A DNA stretch of 64,000 nucleotides from Diphasiastrum complanatum. Taxonomy: Eukaryota > Streptophyta > Lycopodiopsida > Lycopodiales > Lycopodiaceae. Below the pieces are notes generated by a model that saw nothing but the letters and a program-made list of their open reading frames with translations, ran no database searches and was not told the DNA's origin. The position numbers were made by a program, and so were the translations under genes. This document shows positions 31,701-43,700 of the stretch, in pieces (the stretch's first letter is position 1; each line of letters starts with the position of its first letter). The DNA lies in NCBI GenBank assembly GCA_029204225.1, contig CM055095.1, positions 17,741,561-17,805,560 of the forward strand. The letters are read 5' to 3'.

Positions 31701-34700
31701 GGAGGATAAGGTCTTTGGTCGAGACTCGATTTTGTAATGTGGATTTTGAATCTTCCTCTTCCCTTTCCTCTGAGCTTATGGATCATGCAAGTTCATGTTC
31801 TAGCCTTACATGAGAGCTTTGCCATAAACAAGATTCAATTTTTCGTAAAAGACTGTGTGCCCCTTCTTTTTGTTTGACATAAAATTCGAAAAGACAATCT
31901 CGCATTGAATATGAGGCTTCTCCTTATTAAGGTCTTTATCTGATTCTTAAGAAGTTGAGTCCTATGACATCTCGATTGTAGCATCTTGCATCTCGCATTT
32001 CAAATTTACTTGAGCTTGTAAAATCCTTCATGTGAACTTGTCGCAAGCTTCTATTGTACTTGATGAGGCTTGTGATGCCTATGGACCAAGGTTTACCTCC
32101 ATTTTCAGCACCACTACCCTTCAGGTGTGGCCTTAGTAGAGACGTCAAAGGCTGGTGATAACTTGTGCTCCAAACTCACAGGTTCAGTGTGAGTTTGGTT
32201 TGAATTTATGGTTGGGTGGCTAGCCACATGTGTAGATCTTTAGTATCCTAGAGCTTACTTAGTATGGGTCTGTGTCGCATTAGATCCTGATGGGGGTCCT
32301 AATAGTCAAGAATTATTTTGGTCACGTGATGTTCTTGTAGGGTGTGAAGGCTCTAGAAGCCTGTAGATTCCCTATTGAGTCATTAAATTGGTAGCTTCAT
32401 CTAGATTTCCTGAGCTTATAAAGTGGAGCAAAGTTTCTATATGGAAGGTCTTGCAGGATGGTTTATTGTCATGTGTTCATAGTATCTTTGTTGGAGAATC
32501 ATTATCATTTCAACATTGCTTCTTTTCTATTCTATTTTTCAAATATCTTGTCCAGTGTTGCAGCGAATCACGATTCACTGGCAATCGGGATTCGCGAATC
32601 GTGATCCCAGCAAATCTCAATTTGCAGAAGAGAATCGTTGTACTCAATCTGATTTCTGGTCCATTCTAGTCGATTCTTGCACTCAAGCTTGCAACTGATG
32701 GTCGATTCTGTTTGAATGCTTGATTATGACAGCTTTATCATGCATTCTCTGATCAAGAACTACAACGGTTTGGCACTAACAAGGTCTGTTCATGTTTGCT
32801 CCGGTTCATTTTAAACGCCTTCATTGGAGTCCATAACATCATTCGATCATGCACTGGATAGTGAGAGATGTACTGGGTTGAGAGTTTGAGACTTGCCACC
32901 TCTGATCAGTCACTCTAATTTGTGTGATCCTAAACCACCAAAAAATGAAAGAAAAGAAAAAAGGATTCTCAGTCACTCTAATTTGTGTGATCCTAAACCA
33001 CCAAAAAATGAAAGAAAAGAAAAAAGGATTCTCCAAACTGTAGGCAGAACCGCGAGTTCTATACTGCAACTCTCTCGTCTATATGTTTGTAAGTTGTATG
33101 TTTCAGAGAAGATCTTCCTTTTCATTTGTATAGGAATTAAAGATTTTTCGATAAGTGCATTTTTTGGTTCATTTGACTATCAAAAAGAACACATGCAAAT
33201 TTTCTAGTCCAATCTCATCCTTTAAGTCAATCAATTCCAAAGACCCCTGTCTGTGGCAGGAAGGAACATGTCACTAATGCTCACCATAACTTGCTTAGAC
33301 TTGTAGTAATGTATGAGTTATCAAGGTTCTCGAGCAATGCAGTAGTTGTCACCATCTGTAGTGAGTGACTTTTATCATATGTGTGCATAAGGTTCAGTTT
33401 TGTTTTCTTTATAGCTGAATCTTGTTGGCCAACTTATTTATCAACAAAGTTTTTTCCACTACAGTTTTGTGGATAAAATTTCTGATGAATCATTTCTACC
33501 TGCTAATTTGGGATATCATTTTGTCGGCCATGAGTGTGTTTCAGGTGCGATTTCACATTCTATCCGAACATATACTGCATGGAGAGTCCTCCTTCAACTC
33601 ACATTTAAACCTCGAACAACTTTCAAAGGCTTTGATTAGTCTTCTCAACCTTTACTGTATCAATACAAAAGATTATGGGCACAAAGAGTTTCCACATGAA
33701 GCTGAATTTCACTGCTATTATGTGCTGATGAATCTGGGTAATCATAGTGGGATTCAGGTGAGAATCAATCTACAGCGAATTTTTTTTGTTTCTATATGGC
33801 ATATAATCTATGCTTCAAAAATAAATTTATAATTAGAAATTTCTCATTTTGTGCAGTTTGAGTAGATAAATTCGTATGCATTGTTTGTAGGTGGAAAAGT
33901 TGTCATCATGGTTTTGTAGCATCAAGCCTGCATTGTTGAAGACATCTGAAATGCAATTTGCAAGAAATGTACTCAGGTACAATTTTGTGTATATCATTGT
34001 CCTCGCTTTTACTATGGATTATGATGTAATGTTGAAAATCATTCCGTTTTTATACTAGTGTTGACCTGTGATATTGGATCTTGTTCGCTAGTAGAACCAT
34101 GTTGTTGGTGTAAGGAGCAATTTGATGATTTAAGCTCCTGATTTGGAACATTTGTTTTCCTTCATGTTCATTTCACAAGTTTGTTCATGACTATTGCAAA
34201 GAGTGTTAGCTATCCCATTGTGTGTCTTCGGTGCTAAGCAGCCCAATATTTAACAAATTTTTGACAAAGTGGAGAAAGAAATATCCAATTTTTCTACTTC
34301 TCACCTTGATTGTTGCCCTCAAGGTAACCAAGAGGTACATCATAAAATGCAATCTCTGAAATTTGTGTGTCTCATGCTTGTAGTTACTTTTTCTCCACCC
34401 TGCCTACTAAGCTTAGAAATTCGTTCCGACCCTTTTGGGCCGGAACGTACTGGGTTGGAACATTTAAAAAAAATTAATAAACAGGTTTCTCTTAGCTCTT
34501 AGATTTGAAATGATGCTTCAGACTCTTTAAGTTTTGGCATTAATTTGCTATCAACATCAGAGCGTATAGCATGGAGGACGAAGGTAAACATTTTAGAAAT
34601 GTGAGGGCTGCTCCTGAAATGCATTATTTTTTTGACTTGTTGGGAATCGGATAGACCCGATAACCGGTGATTCAAGAACTTGAACACAATGATGAGCAAG

Positions 34701-37700
34701 AGCGACAGGAGAGGACAATGAACTTAAGAAGTGTACAAAGCGAGGTAGGAGAATAGGCAGTAGAGACAAACACATTCAAGCTGACAAGATTCGTATTGGA
34801 AGAGAGACGAGATAAAAAAAGAACCTGAATTTCTATCTTGAAAGAAAGAGGTTGAGAATGTAGATGTGAGAGTTCATGGTGTTGAATTGATTGAGAGGAG
34901 AGTGACATTGCAGTCTGGTTGCCGAAGGAGAATCAACTACTTCAAAAGAGTGGGAAACAAGCCTGCCAATAATCCTTATCTTGATTTCTTTGTTAAAAAG
35001 TTATTTTCCAAATTTTTTTTTGGTCAAGTTCCAAAAGGGAACGCGTTCCGGCAACTATGCTACTAAGTCTCTTTTCCACTAGTTCTCCCCATGACTTAGC
35101 CAAGATATGGCTTCATTTATGCTCTGATGCATAGTTGCCCGTTCCGTTCCGTTCCGAACATGGCATCCCATCCTCAAAAAGAGCTTCTTTTAAGTCGGGG
35201 CTGAACATGACAGTGTCAGGTCATTGAACATACTATTGTATGGAGAGTTTATCGTTTCCCAAGTTATATTGGAAATGTTCAATTCATGGTTCTACTTAAA
35301 TCAATGGCTCTACTTCTATGAAAGTTCTTCCTTTCCAAAGGCATGACATTATTAACCTCCAGTGTTACTGACTTTTGGATAAGGGAATATTTAGGCATGC
35401 TATTGATTTGTCAAATAGCAGCTAATCTGCATATAAGGTGGCTAGCATGTTTTCTTAGCAGTTTTTTTGTTTATTCTCCAAGCATAGACATCTAGTCAGT
35501 CATATTTGCTCGTTTTTTATAATGGTTCTTTGAGCTGATAAAGATCAGAACAGTTAGTGGTGAGTTGGGAAAAGCCTTCAATAGTGTAAGACGGGTGGAT
35601 TCAGATTACATGCATGCCAATCTGCCTGACCCCTTTGTTCTACATGCCATTTGAATGCCTTGCCAATTGAATTATCATGCAAATGGGGGATCCTCCTTTC
35701 AAATTGCGTAGGTAAGGTGCATGATAAGTATCAATCAAACTATGCTTTATGATTGGCCCATTGGTCTTAAGTTCTAGTGGAACTTCAACTTGCCAAAGAA
35801 TGAGGCTGGGCCTAAAATATGCACTTAAGTTACCCCTTAGTAATGACCCTTAATTGTTGCTGCCTTGGTTCTTGTATGTGCTGCAAGTTTACGGATGCCA
35901 TTGCAAATACTGACTCTTGGTGTCCAAGTAATTTTGTCCAAATTCATCTCATGGGTGGACACATTGCTCAAGAAATTGATGAAACATATTTTTTGGATAG
36001 AGTCAACTTCAATCAAGATTTAAAACGTAAAAAGGGCATTGAATTTGGGTTGAAGCTTCTAGGGCTTGGAGTTAAGGGCCCCTAGATTACATGGTTTTTG
36101 AAGGCCTATTTATATTATGTTGCATACATGCAAAATAAGCTCTTGAGCTATGCAAACACATGGTTCATGACTTTCCTCTAAATCACATTAAATTTTGTTA
36201 TTTATACCATTTTTTCAATCTTGGGGCATCACTTCCTATCACTGCATGCGAAGTTTTCTAAGAAAAGAGGGCTTGGAAGTTAAGAGGCATGTGGCAATGG
36301 AGACTAAGCCTTTATTTGCCTTTCAATTTCTGACAAGGAAGAGATGTGATTGAGCAGAGCACTGTCTCTAGGATTGGTTCTAAGCTTCCAGCTTGAGGGC
36401 ATTGCTTTTCTAGTTTTACAATGAATGGTTGCAAGAGAAAAGGCCTATGCGTGTTCTATATCTCGTAGAACTAGATTTGATTTCTCTACAAAGGGCTCCT
36501 ATAAGAATCTTGAAATATTTTTTTCTGGTTTATTGTGTCCTTTGGGCACTAATTCCTAAGCAACTTGGTGGGTAGACGGGCCTCAGATGCTTCATAGTAA
36601 GTCTAGTGGGATATAGACAATGAAGAACATATTAGCAAGATTAAACATTGGGAGATAAATTCAAAGAAAGTGAGTAGTTATTGAGAAGAGAGAAATCCCA
36701 TCTACTTACTTGCCTAGCAACTTATAGCTGTCTACCATCTCAATGCTTTACGCGCACAAAATGGGAGCCAAATTTAGATGATTTGCGGCCTTTGATTATG
36801 CATGTGAATTTGATTCTTGTCTATGTTATGCTGTTTCATTGTTAGGCCATTGCAAATATCCCATTATAGAACTTTAATATTTTGAGCTCTATCATCTGAA
36901 ATCTTAGCTACAGGGTTCCTACTATCTACATACCGTTCAACGTTGATAAACTTCCTCCAATTTCTATATAGATTCATCTCATCCCGATCACTAACCCGTA
37001 AGGACCCACGAGTCAGTACATGACCAAAATTGGGTCCAACTGAACTTAAGACAAACTTAAGATGGCCTAAATAACTAAATACCCATGGTTACACAAATCT
37101 CGACCTTTTGGGTCAAAGTAACCTATGGATTAACTTCAGCATAGTCATTTATTTCTAACACCCTCCTTAAATGACAATGCAAAAATTGAAATCTTCACTA
37201 TGTAACAAAACCAACACGTGGTATCAAATTTAAAGCCATGCATAAAGCTTCAAATTTGACTCTAGGCAACGCCTTAGTGAAGCAATATTATCCTCCGTAG
37301 GACAATATTCAAGTAAAATGTCGCCATCATGAAGTCTCTCCCAAACAAAGTGATAATGGATCTCGATGTGCTTCGTCCTCGCATGAAAAACAGGATTCCG
37401 TGCAATGCCAATCGGACTTTGACTATCACTCAAGATAAGAGTAGCGGCCAAACTTCATGTCAACAAGTAGTCTTCTCAGCCATAAACACTCTGTTGTGGC
37501 TGAAAATATCGCTCTATATTCTGCCTCACTAGACGAAGTAGCAACAGTGGCTTGACCACGAAATTGCAGAATTTCCATAGAAAAAGCAATGTCCACTTGT
37601 AGAGTGTCTAGTGTCTTGATCTCCACCCCAATCCGAGTCACTAAAACCAGCCAAACATGCATTATCACAAGCAGGAAAAACCAGTCCATGACTTCTTGTT

Positions 37701-40700
37701 CCTTGAAGATATTGAAAGATCCTCTTCAATGCTTTCCAATGTGATGTCATCTGGGCATGCATGAATTGACTCATGAGTGAGACACTATAAGAAATGTCCG
37801 GTCTTGAATTACATAGGTAAATGAGGCAGCCAATAGCTTGACAATATAAAGTAGTATCAAATGGCTCACCATCACCTTGACTACTTAATTTCAGGTCTGT
37901 CTCCATAGGTGTAGCAACCGGCTTGCAATCTTCCATCTTGAACCGTTTCAAAATCTGCCCAATGTAGCGTTCTTGAGAGATGAAAATTCCAGCCCCTTCT
38001 TGTACAAATTCAACACCAAGATAAAAATGCAATAGGTCTAAATCTGAGGTTTCAAAAACCATACAAAGATCAAGTATTACGGCATCAATCTGCTGCTCAT
38101 TACTTCCCGTAATAATAATATCATCAACATAAAACAAAATAATGATGATATAATCTGAAGTATGCTTGACATAAAGAGTAGAGTCGCTAGGACTATTAGT
38201 AAACCCTCGTTCACAAAAGTAGGCATGTATCTTTTGATACCACATCCTCGAAGCTTGCTTCGGTCCATAAAGTGCCTTCTTGAAAAGACAAACTTTATCT
38301 TCTTGGCCCTCAACCAGAAAACCAGCAGGTTGTTGAAGGTACACTTCCTCATTGAGATCACCATTGAGGAATGTTGTCTTTATGTCAAGTTGCCGCAAAC
38401 GCCAACCAAAATGGGCAGCCAAAGAGGTTACTACCCTCACGGTAGTCATCCGAGCAGTAGGAGAAAAAGTCTCCTCATAATCAATCCCCTTTTGCTGAGC
38501 ATAGCCTTTGGCAACGAGCCTTGACTTGTACCTTTCAATGGTACCATCTGCCTTATACTTGATTTTGTATACGCATTTAAAACCAATTGCCTTCTTCCCA
38601 TGAGGAAGATCAACAAGAGCCCAAATCTGGTTTTTCATAAGTGAGTCATACTCATCTTGCATCGCATCCTCCCAACATTTTACTCCCTTGGCCTGCTCAT
38701 AGAAAACAGGTTCTTATGCAACATCTCCATGAGATGTAAGAGCAAAATCTGAAAATCAGCATAGTCCACTGATTTTGTAGAGGCACGTGTAAAATGAACT
38801 TACTTTGCTGTCCCGCAAAGTCGACAACAGCCACCGTGGGACTGTTTTGGGCTGTCCAACAGCCATGTCTCTTTTTACAATTTGTTGTCCAAGATCCTCC
38901 GACACCGCACTGCTGTCCAACAGTTCTTGCAGGCTGATTTTGAGCAACAACGGGCGGTTCTTGATGAACATTAGGCTCTAAACTTGATGAGGTGTTGGGC
39001 AGGTCGAAACTGGTTGATTGCTGCCCCTTATCTCCAGCAATAGAAGATGATACCAAATCTGGAAAAAGTTCAACATTCACACTATGTGGGCTGTCCCCCT
39101 TCAAGATGTGAGTTGGGGCCACATCTAATGAATTCTTTTCATCAAAATGCACATCACGACTAACAATAATCTTGTTAGTGCTCAAATTGAACAGCCTATA
39201 GCCTTTGCTTTCACTACTATAGCCAACAAAAATGCATTTAACTCCTTTATCCTCAAGCTTTGTACGAAGTTTATCTGGAACAAAAGCATAAGCCGTACAA
39301 CCAAAAATGTGAAAGTGAGAGATTGTAGGCTTCTTTCCATACCAAACTTCATAAGGAGTTAATACTTTCAATGCTTTAGTAGGACAACAATTGCTTATGT
39401 ATGCTGCCTTTATAACCGCTTCAGCCCAAAACTTGTGAGACAGCCCCTTGCTTTGAGCATGCAACGGGCCATCTCCATAAGTGTGCGATTCTTTCGCTCG
39501 GCAACGCCATTTTGTTGAGGCGTATAGGGAGTTGTCATTTGATGTAGAATTCCCTTTTCTCGAAGAAATGCACCGAACGTATTCTTAATGTATTCCTTTC
39601 CTCGATCGGTGCGTAGGGTCTTCAAAGAATGCCCAAAAAGATTTTCCACCATTGCTAGAAAATCTTTGAAACGTTGAAAAACTTCCGATTTAGCCTTCAT
39701 AGGATAGATCCATGTAAAACGGGCAAAGTCATCAATAAAAGTCACAAAATAGATGCACTTTCCAATGGATTCGGTCCTCATTGGACCACAAACATCACTA
39801 TGAACCAAATCAAATTTATCAAGAACCCTTATAGTTCCATCAATTGGAAAAGGTTTCCTTTGAAACTTTCCAAGTATGCACCCCTAGCATACATGTCGTT
39901 CCGGCTGCTCAATAGTAGGAATGTCTTGTACCATATTAAATGTCTTCAACTTCTTCAAACTTGCAAAGTTGAGATGCCCAAACCTTGCGTGCCACAATTC
40001 AGCCAACTCCAATGATTGTGATGTAGAAGCAACAAGACATGTAGAGGGAATTCGTCGCTCATAGGTATCCATAATGAATAAGCCAGCATGCATTGTTCCC
40101 GAAACAATAATCAAGAGTGATCTTTTAGAATCCTTGACAAGACACTTATCTTCTTTGAACTCAACAACTAGTCCGCTCAATTCAGGATAAAGGATGAACT
40201 AGCTTCACAATGGCTTCCTACATGCATGGAAACATTTACATGTACAAAATTTTTGTCTAATTATGTGTGAAAAAGCTTTCATCTGACTGCTTTTAGGCGA
40301 TGTCACCTTAGTTATACGTTCATGATACTAGAATACAGGTTTTCCTAGAAGTGGGGCATGCAACCCTATATTACACACAAACCCTAGAACCTTAGCTAAG
40401 TTTGGAACCTCCCCTCTCCTAGAAGGGCGTGGAGGTTCCAAATTTCATGGGTAGTCAATTACAACTTTCATGTGTCTCTCTCTACCAGCACATGTGATGA
40501 TTCATGAATTTGATGGTATAGCATGCATGCATGTATGGATTATTGGAGACTGATGAAAGTTGTGAGCTATGATGTCCATTCTTCTTGCTCCATAGGCATC
40601 CCGTGAGGCCCAATAGGGCCAACTAATTAGTGAGATTTTTTAGGCTCACGACTTGCTTTTCTCAAAGTAGTTTGAAGTTATGCATGGATCTAGAACTTTG

Positions 40701-43700
40701 ATGAGTGTTTTATGGTATGCAGAAACTATTGGAAAAGTCAGATATGAAGATTATATCTTCAACTCATCATTTGTCAAATAATGAGTATACTAGGGCTCAC
40801 TTGACAATTCTTTTTAGTCAACCATAAGAGACAGATCAGTTCATGTGCTAAAAGCTTTGTTTTGCATCAACAAAAGATGGACCTCTGTATAGATTGACAT
40901 GAAATATGTATTATGGGTATCACTATAATTCTCGACACTATCTTTGTCAAATGCAGTTTTTAATCTTTCTGATAGGCTTTTTACATTCTGACCCACGGGC
41001 ATCTTATCACATATTTCAGCCCAATGGATCATTTCATGATCAAGGCTTGTACAATTTCAAGTATGTCAGATTGTAGACTTCTATCCTTATAATTAAGTTT
41101 GGAATAGAGTTCAATTTTGGCAAGAATACTTTTGGCCTTCAAAAAACACATCGATGAACAGCATGTCCCTCAAGCATCCTCTATAGAGTGTATCGTCTTT
41201 AAGTATTGGAGATTGAAATTAGCAAAAGATGGAGGGCATCGATTTATGATATCATATAGACAGAACAAGAACTCACTTTTGAAATATTTCAGATTTGATT
41301 AACAGTAAATTGGCTGCTTCCCTTGGTATCAAGGAGCGTTTCTGAGTGCATATAATCTTCCAAAACGCTAAGACTGAAACAGATCTAATTGAGATACTAG
41401 GCTAGAACTTTTTTCATAACATTCCAATGGCATTTTTCTGCTTTGAACGTGTTACCAAATGTATAGTGATTTCTAATTTCAATCTGCAAGTTGTTTTCAA
41501 CTGAAGTTTAAGCTAATTCTCAGAGTAAATCAAAAGTATCGCTTTTAACCAGTTCAAAGAATCATGGCACCTCTTTTCATTTCTTTTACACTTCCAAGGA
41601 TCCACTGCAGTAACTGGTATATTCATCTATCTATCTGGAAGGTAAGCTTCGCTGAGTGAACACGTGCATGTATTATGTAGGTGTTATCAGGCTGGGAACT
41701 TCAGGAAGTTTTTTAAGCTAGTAGAGGAGGCGACATTCCTCCAAGCATGCCTTATGGAACTCTACTTTGATGAGGTACCGAGCTTAGTCCTCGAATGTAT
41801 GTGTAGTTAAAAGAATGAAGTTTTAGAAGAAACAGCAATTAGTGTCTTTGATTTATTTAAGTCATTTTTGAGCTTAGTCTTAGCTATTTTGGTAAGAAAA
41901 TTAGTACTGCTAGCAAATTAATGTTGAGATGCTACATGTGTTGGCGATAGAGCCAAGTTACGACGATTCTTACACCCTTTGTTTCAGGTGGGAAATTTGA
42001 GTGTTTCTTTTAACATGCTAAAGATGCATTTTTTCCCCATCCAATAGGCTTGGCCATGAGCTTGCTATGTTGCCATTCTTCTTATGGAATTTTTCACATT
42101 TTTTGCATGACATGACAATAGAGCTTATCATATATATGAGAACCATAAAGTGTCAGAAATGGTGAACTCCTGCAACTTTGTCGTAGCACGAACAAGAAAC
42201 GAAGGTCGAACGAGAACGATTCGCGACAGTCAACGTGTCTTTGACTCGAAGCACGAACGAGTCGCGAATCATTCGTGAATCGTAAACACACCTCCAGGAC
42301 CGCAAACCGCAAAGGGCGCAAAACAAAGACTACGAAAGAAACGAAAAGAACAAAAGCAAACGGGAGATTACGAAATAAACGAAGAAAAATCTTTCGTGCT
42401 GCCACCTGGCAGCTCAACGGGCTTCATACCCAGCTGAAACAAATGGCAACGACGGAGACTGACTAACTAGTTGATTAGCGTTAACTAGTCTTGTGATTCT
42501 ACGTTTTAGCTATCTTGTAAACTCCACACAGTGGAGGTATAAACGATCCTCTCTGGATCATAACTAAGAATCTGAATACGGAGAGATCTGTAAGAGACAG
42601 AGAGAGAGAGGTAGCGAGTAGAGCAGAAAAATACTAGAAACTATAGCTGTGCATGAAAGTCTGCCAACGAGCAGAACATAGCAAAAGAGTAGAGTGTCAT
42701 TCCGCCAACAAGCGAAATTATTGTCAGAGTAGATCTTGTCGCTGATGAGAGATTGATGAGAGGGAAGCAGTGATCAAGAGAAAGCTCTCTTCACGAAAGG
42801 GAAGAAGAAAAACAAAAGCAAGCCAAGATTTGAAAAGATGAAGTCCTCGAATCAACAATCTTCTTCCTGCGATCACTACCACAAACCAGGCCATACGGCC
42901 AACAAATGCTGGTTTAATCCAGCAATACCTTGCATGCACTGCAAGAAGAAAGGGCATTCTGCATACGATTGCAGATTCAACCCAAAAAGAAAGAACAAAG
43001 CTGAAAAGGCAAACGTTGCACAAAGGATGTTGAAAGAGGTGACGAAGCTTTCACGATACTCGATGAAGCTTCAACAAGCTACTCTGAACACGACTACGAT
43101 GTAGTCATTGATTCAGGAGCAACATCACACATAACCGGCAATAAGAAGGTCTTGATCGACTTTCGCGAACTCGAAAACAACAGGGCAGTGATTCTAGGTG
43201 ATGGGAGCAGACACGATGTCAAAGGCATCGGCACCCTACAGCTGCGAACACTGTCAGGCCAAGCGGAGCTACCAGGAGCACTTTATGTGCCCTCACTCAG
43301 AAAAGATCTGCTATCTGTCTCCAAGATGGCAGATCTAGGCATTCGAGTTTTGTTTGACGGCAACACTTGTCGTATGATCGAGAAGACGACAAACAAGTTG
43401 CTGACCGTCGGATGCAGAGAAGGAAATCTCTACCAGGCCAAAATAATCAGCAACTCTGATAGCATATTAAATGCTTCAGAAAATGAAGATCAGCTCTGGC
43501 ATAGGAGAATGTATCATCTGAACATGCGGAGCCTGCATGACATGAGCAGAAAATACATAGTCACTGGTCTCAAGGTTTCAAGACCCGAAACTGAGTTCTG
43601 CGAAGCTTGTCAGAAAGGCAAGCAACATCAGAATCCATTCACGCATGAGGGAAGAAGAGCCAAGGAGATTCTTGAGCTCGTCCACTCTGATGTCTGTGGA

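Larger units (their letters stand above)
30780..33544 (+). other. SAC3 intron 3
   Basis: 2.77 kb. It contains a perfect palindrome (30910-30964), a stretch of GATTCGCGAATC-type inverted words (32560-32700) and an exact 63-bp tandem duplication (32907-33032). Acceptor GTGTTTCAG. No coding retroelement sequence was seen. Confidence 0.9.
36840..40200 (-). mobile_element. 5'-truncated Ty1/copia element in SAC3 intron 5
   Basis: On the minus strand a 3' LTR (36840-37160) is preceded by a polypurine tract (37161-37169) and an almost continuous pol from GAG-pre-integrase to RNase H. The 5' LTR, primer-binding site, gag and protease active site are missing; similarity fades at about 40200. It is transcribed opposite to the host gene, the orientation that usually disturbs splicing least. 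No target duplication can be tested because the 5' end is gone. Confidence 0.9.
33977..41680 (+). other. SAC3 intron 5 (7.7 kb)
   Basis: Greatly enlarged. About 3.36 kb of it is a minus-strand copia element (36840-40200). Around 34400-34470, 35010-35060 and 35125-35165 there are CGTTCCG/CGGAAC-rich patches like those at 47045-47235. The rest is unremarkable AT-rich intron. Acceptor TATTATGTAG. Confidence 0.85.
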
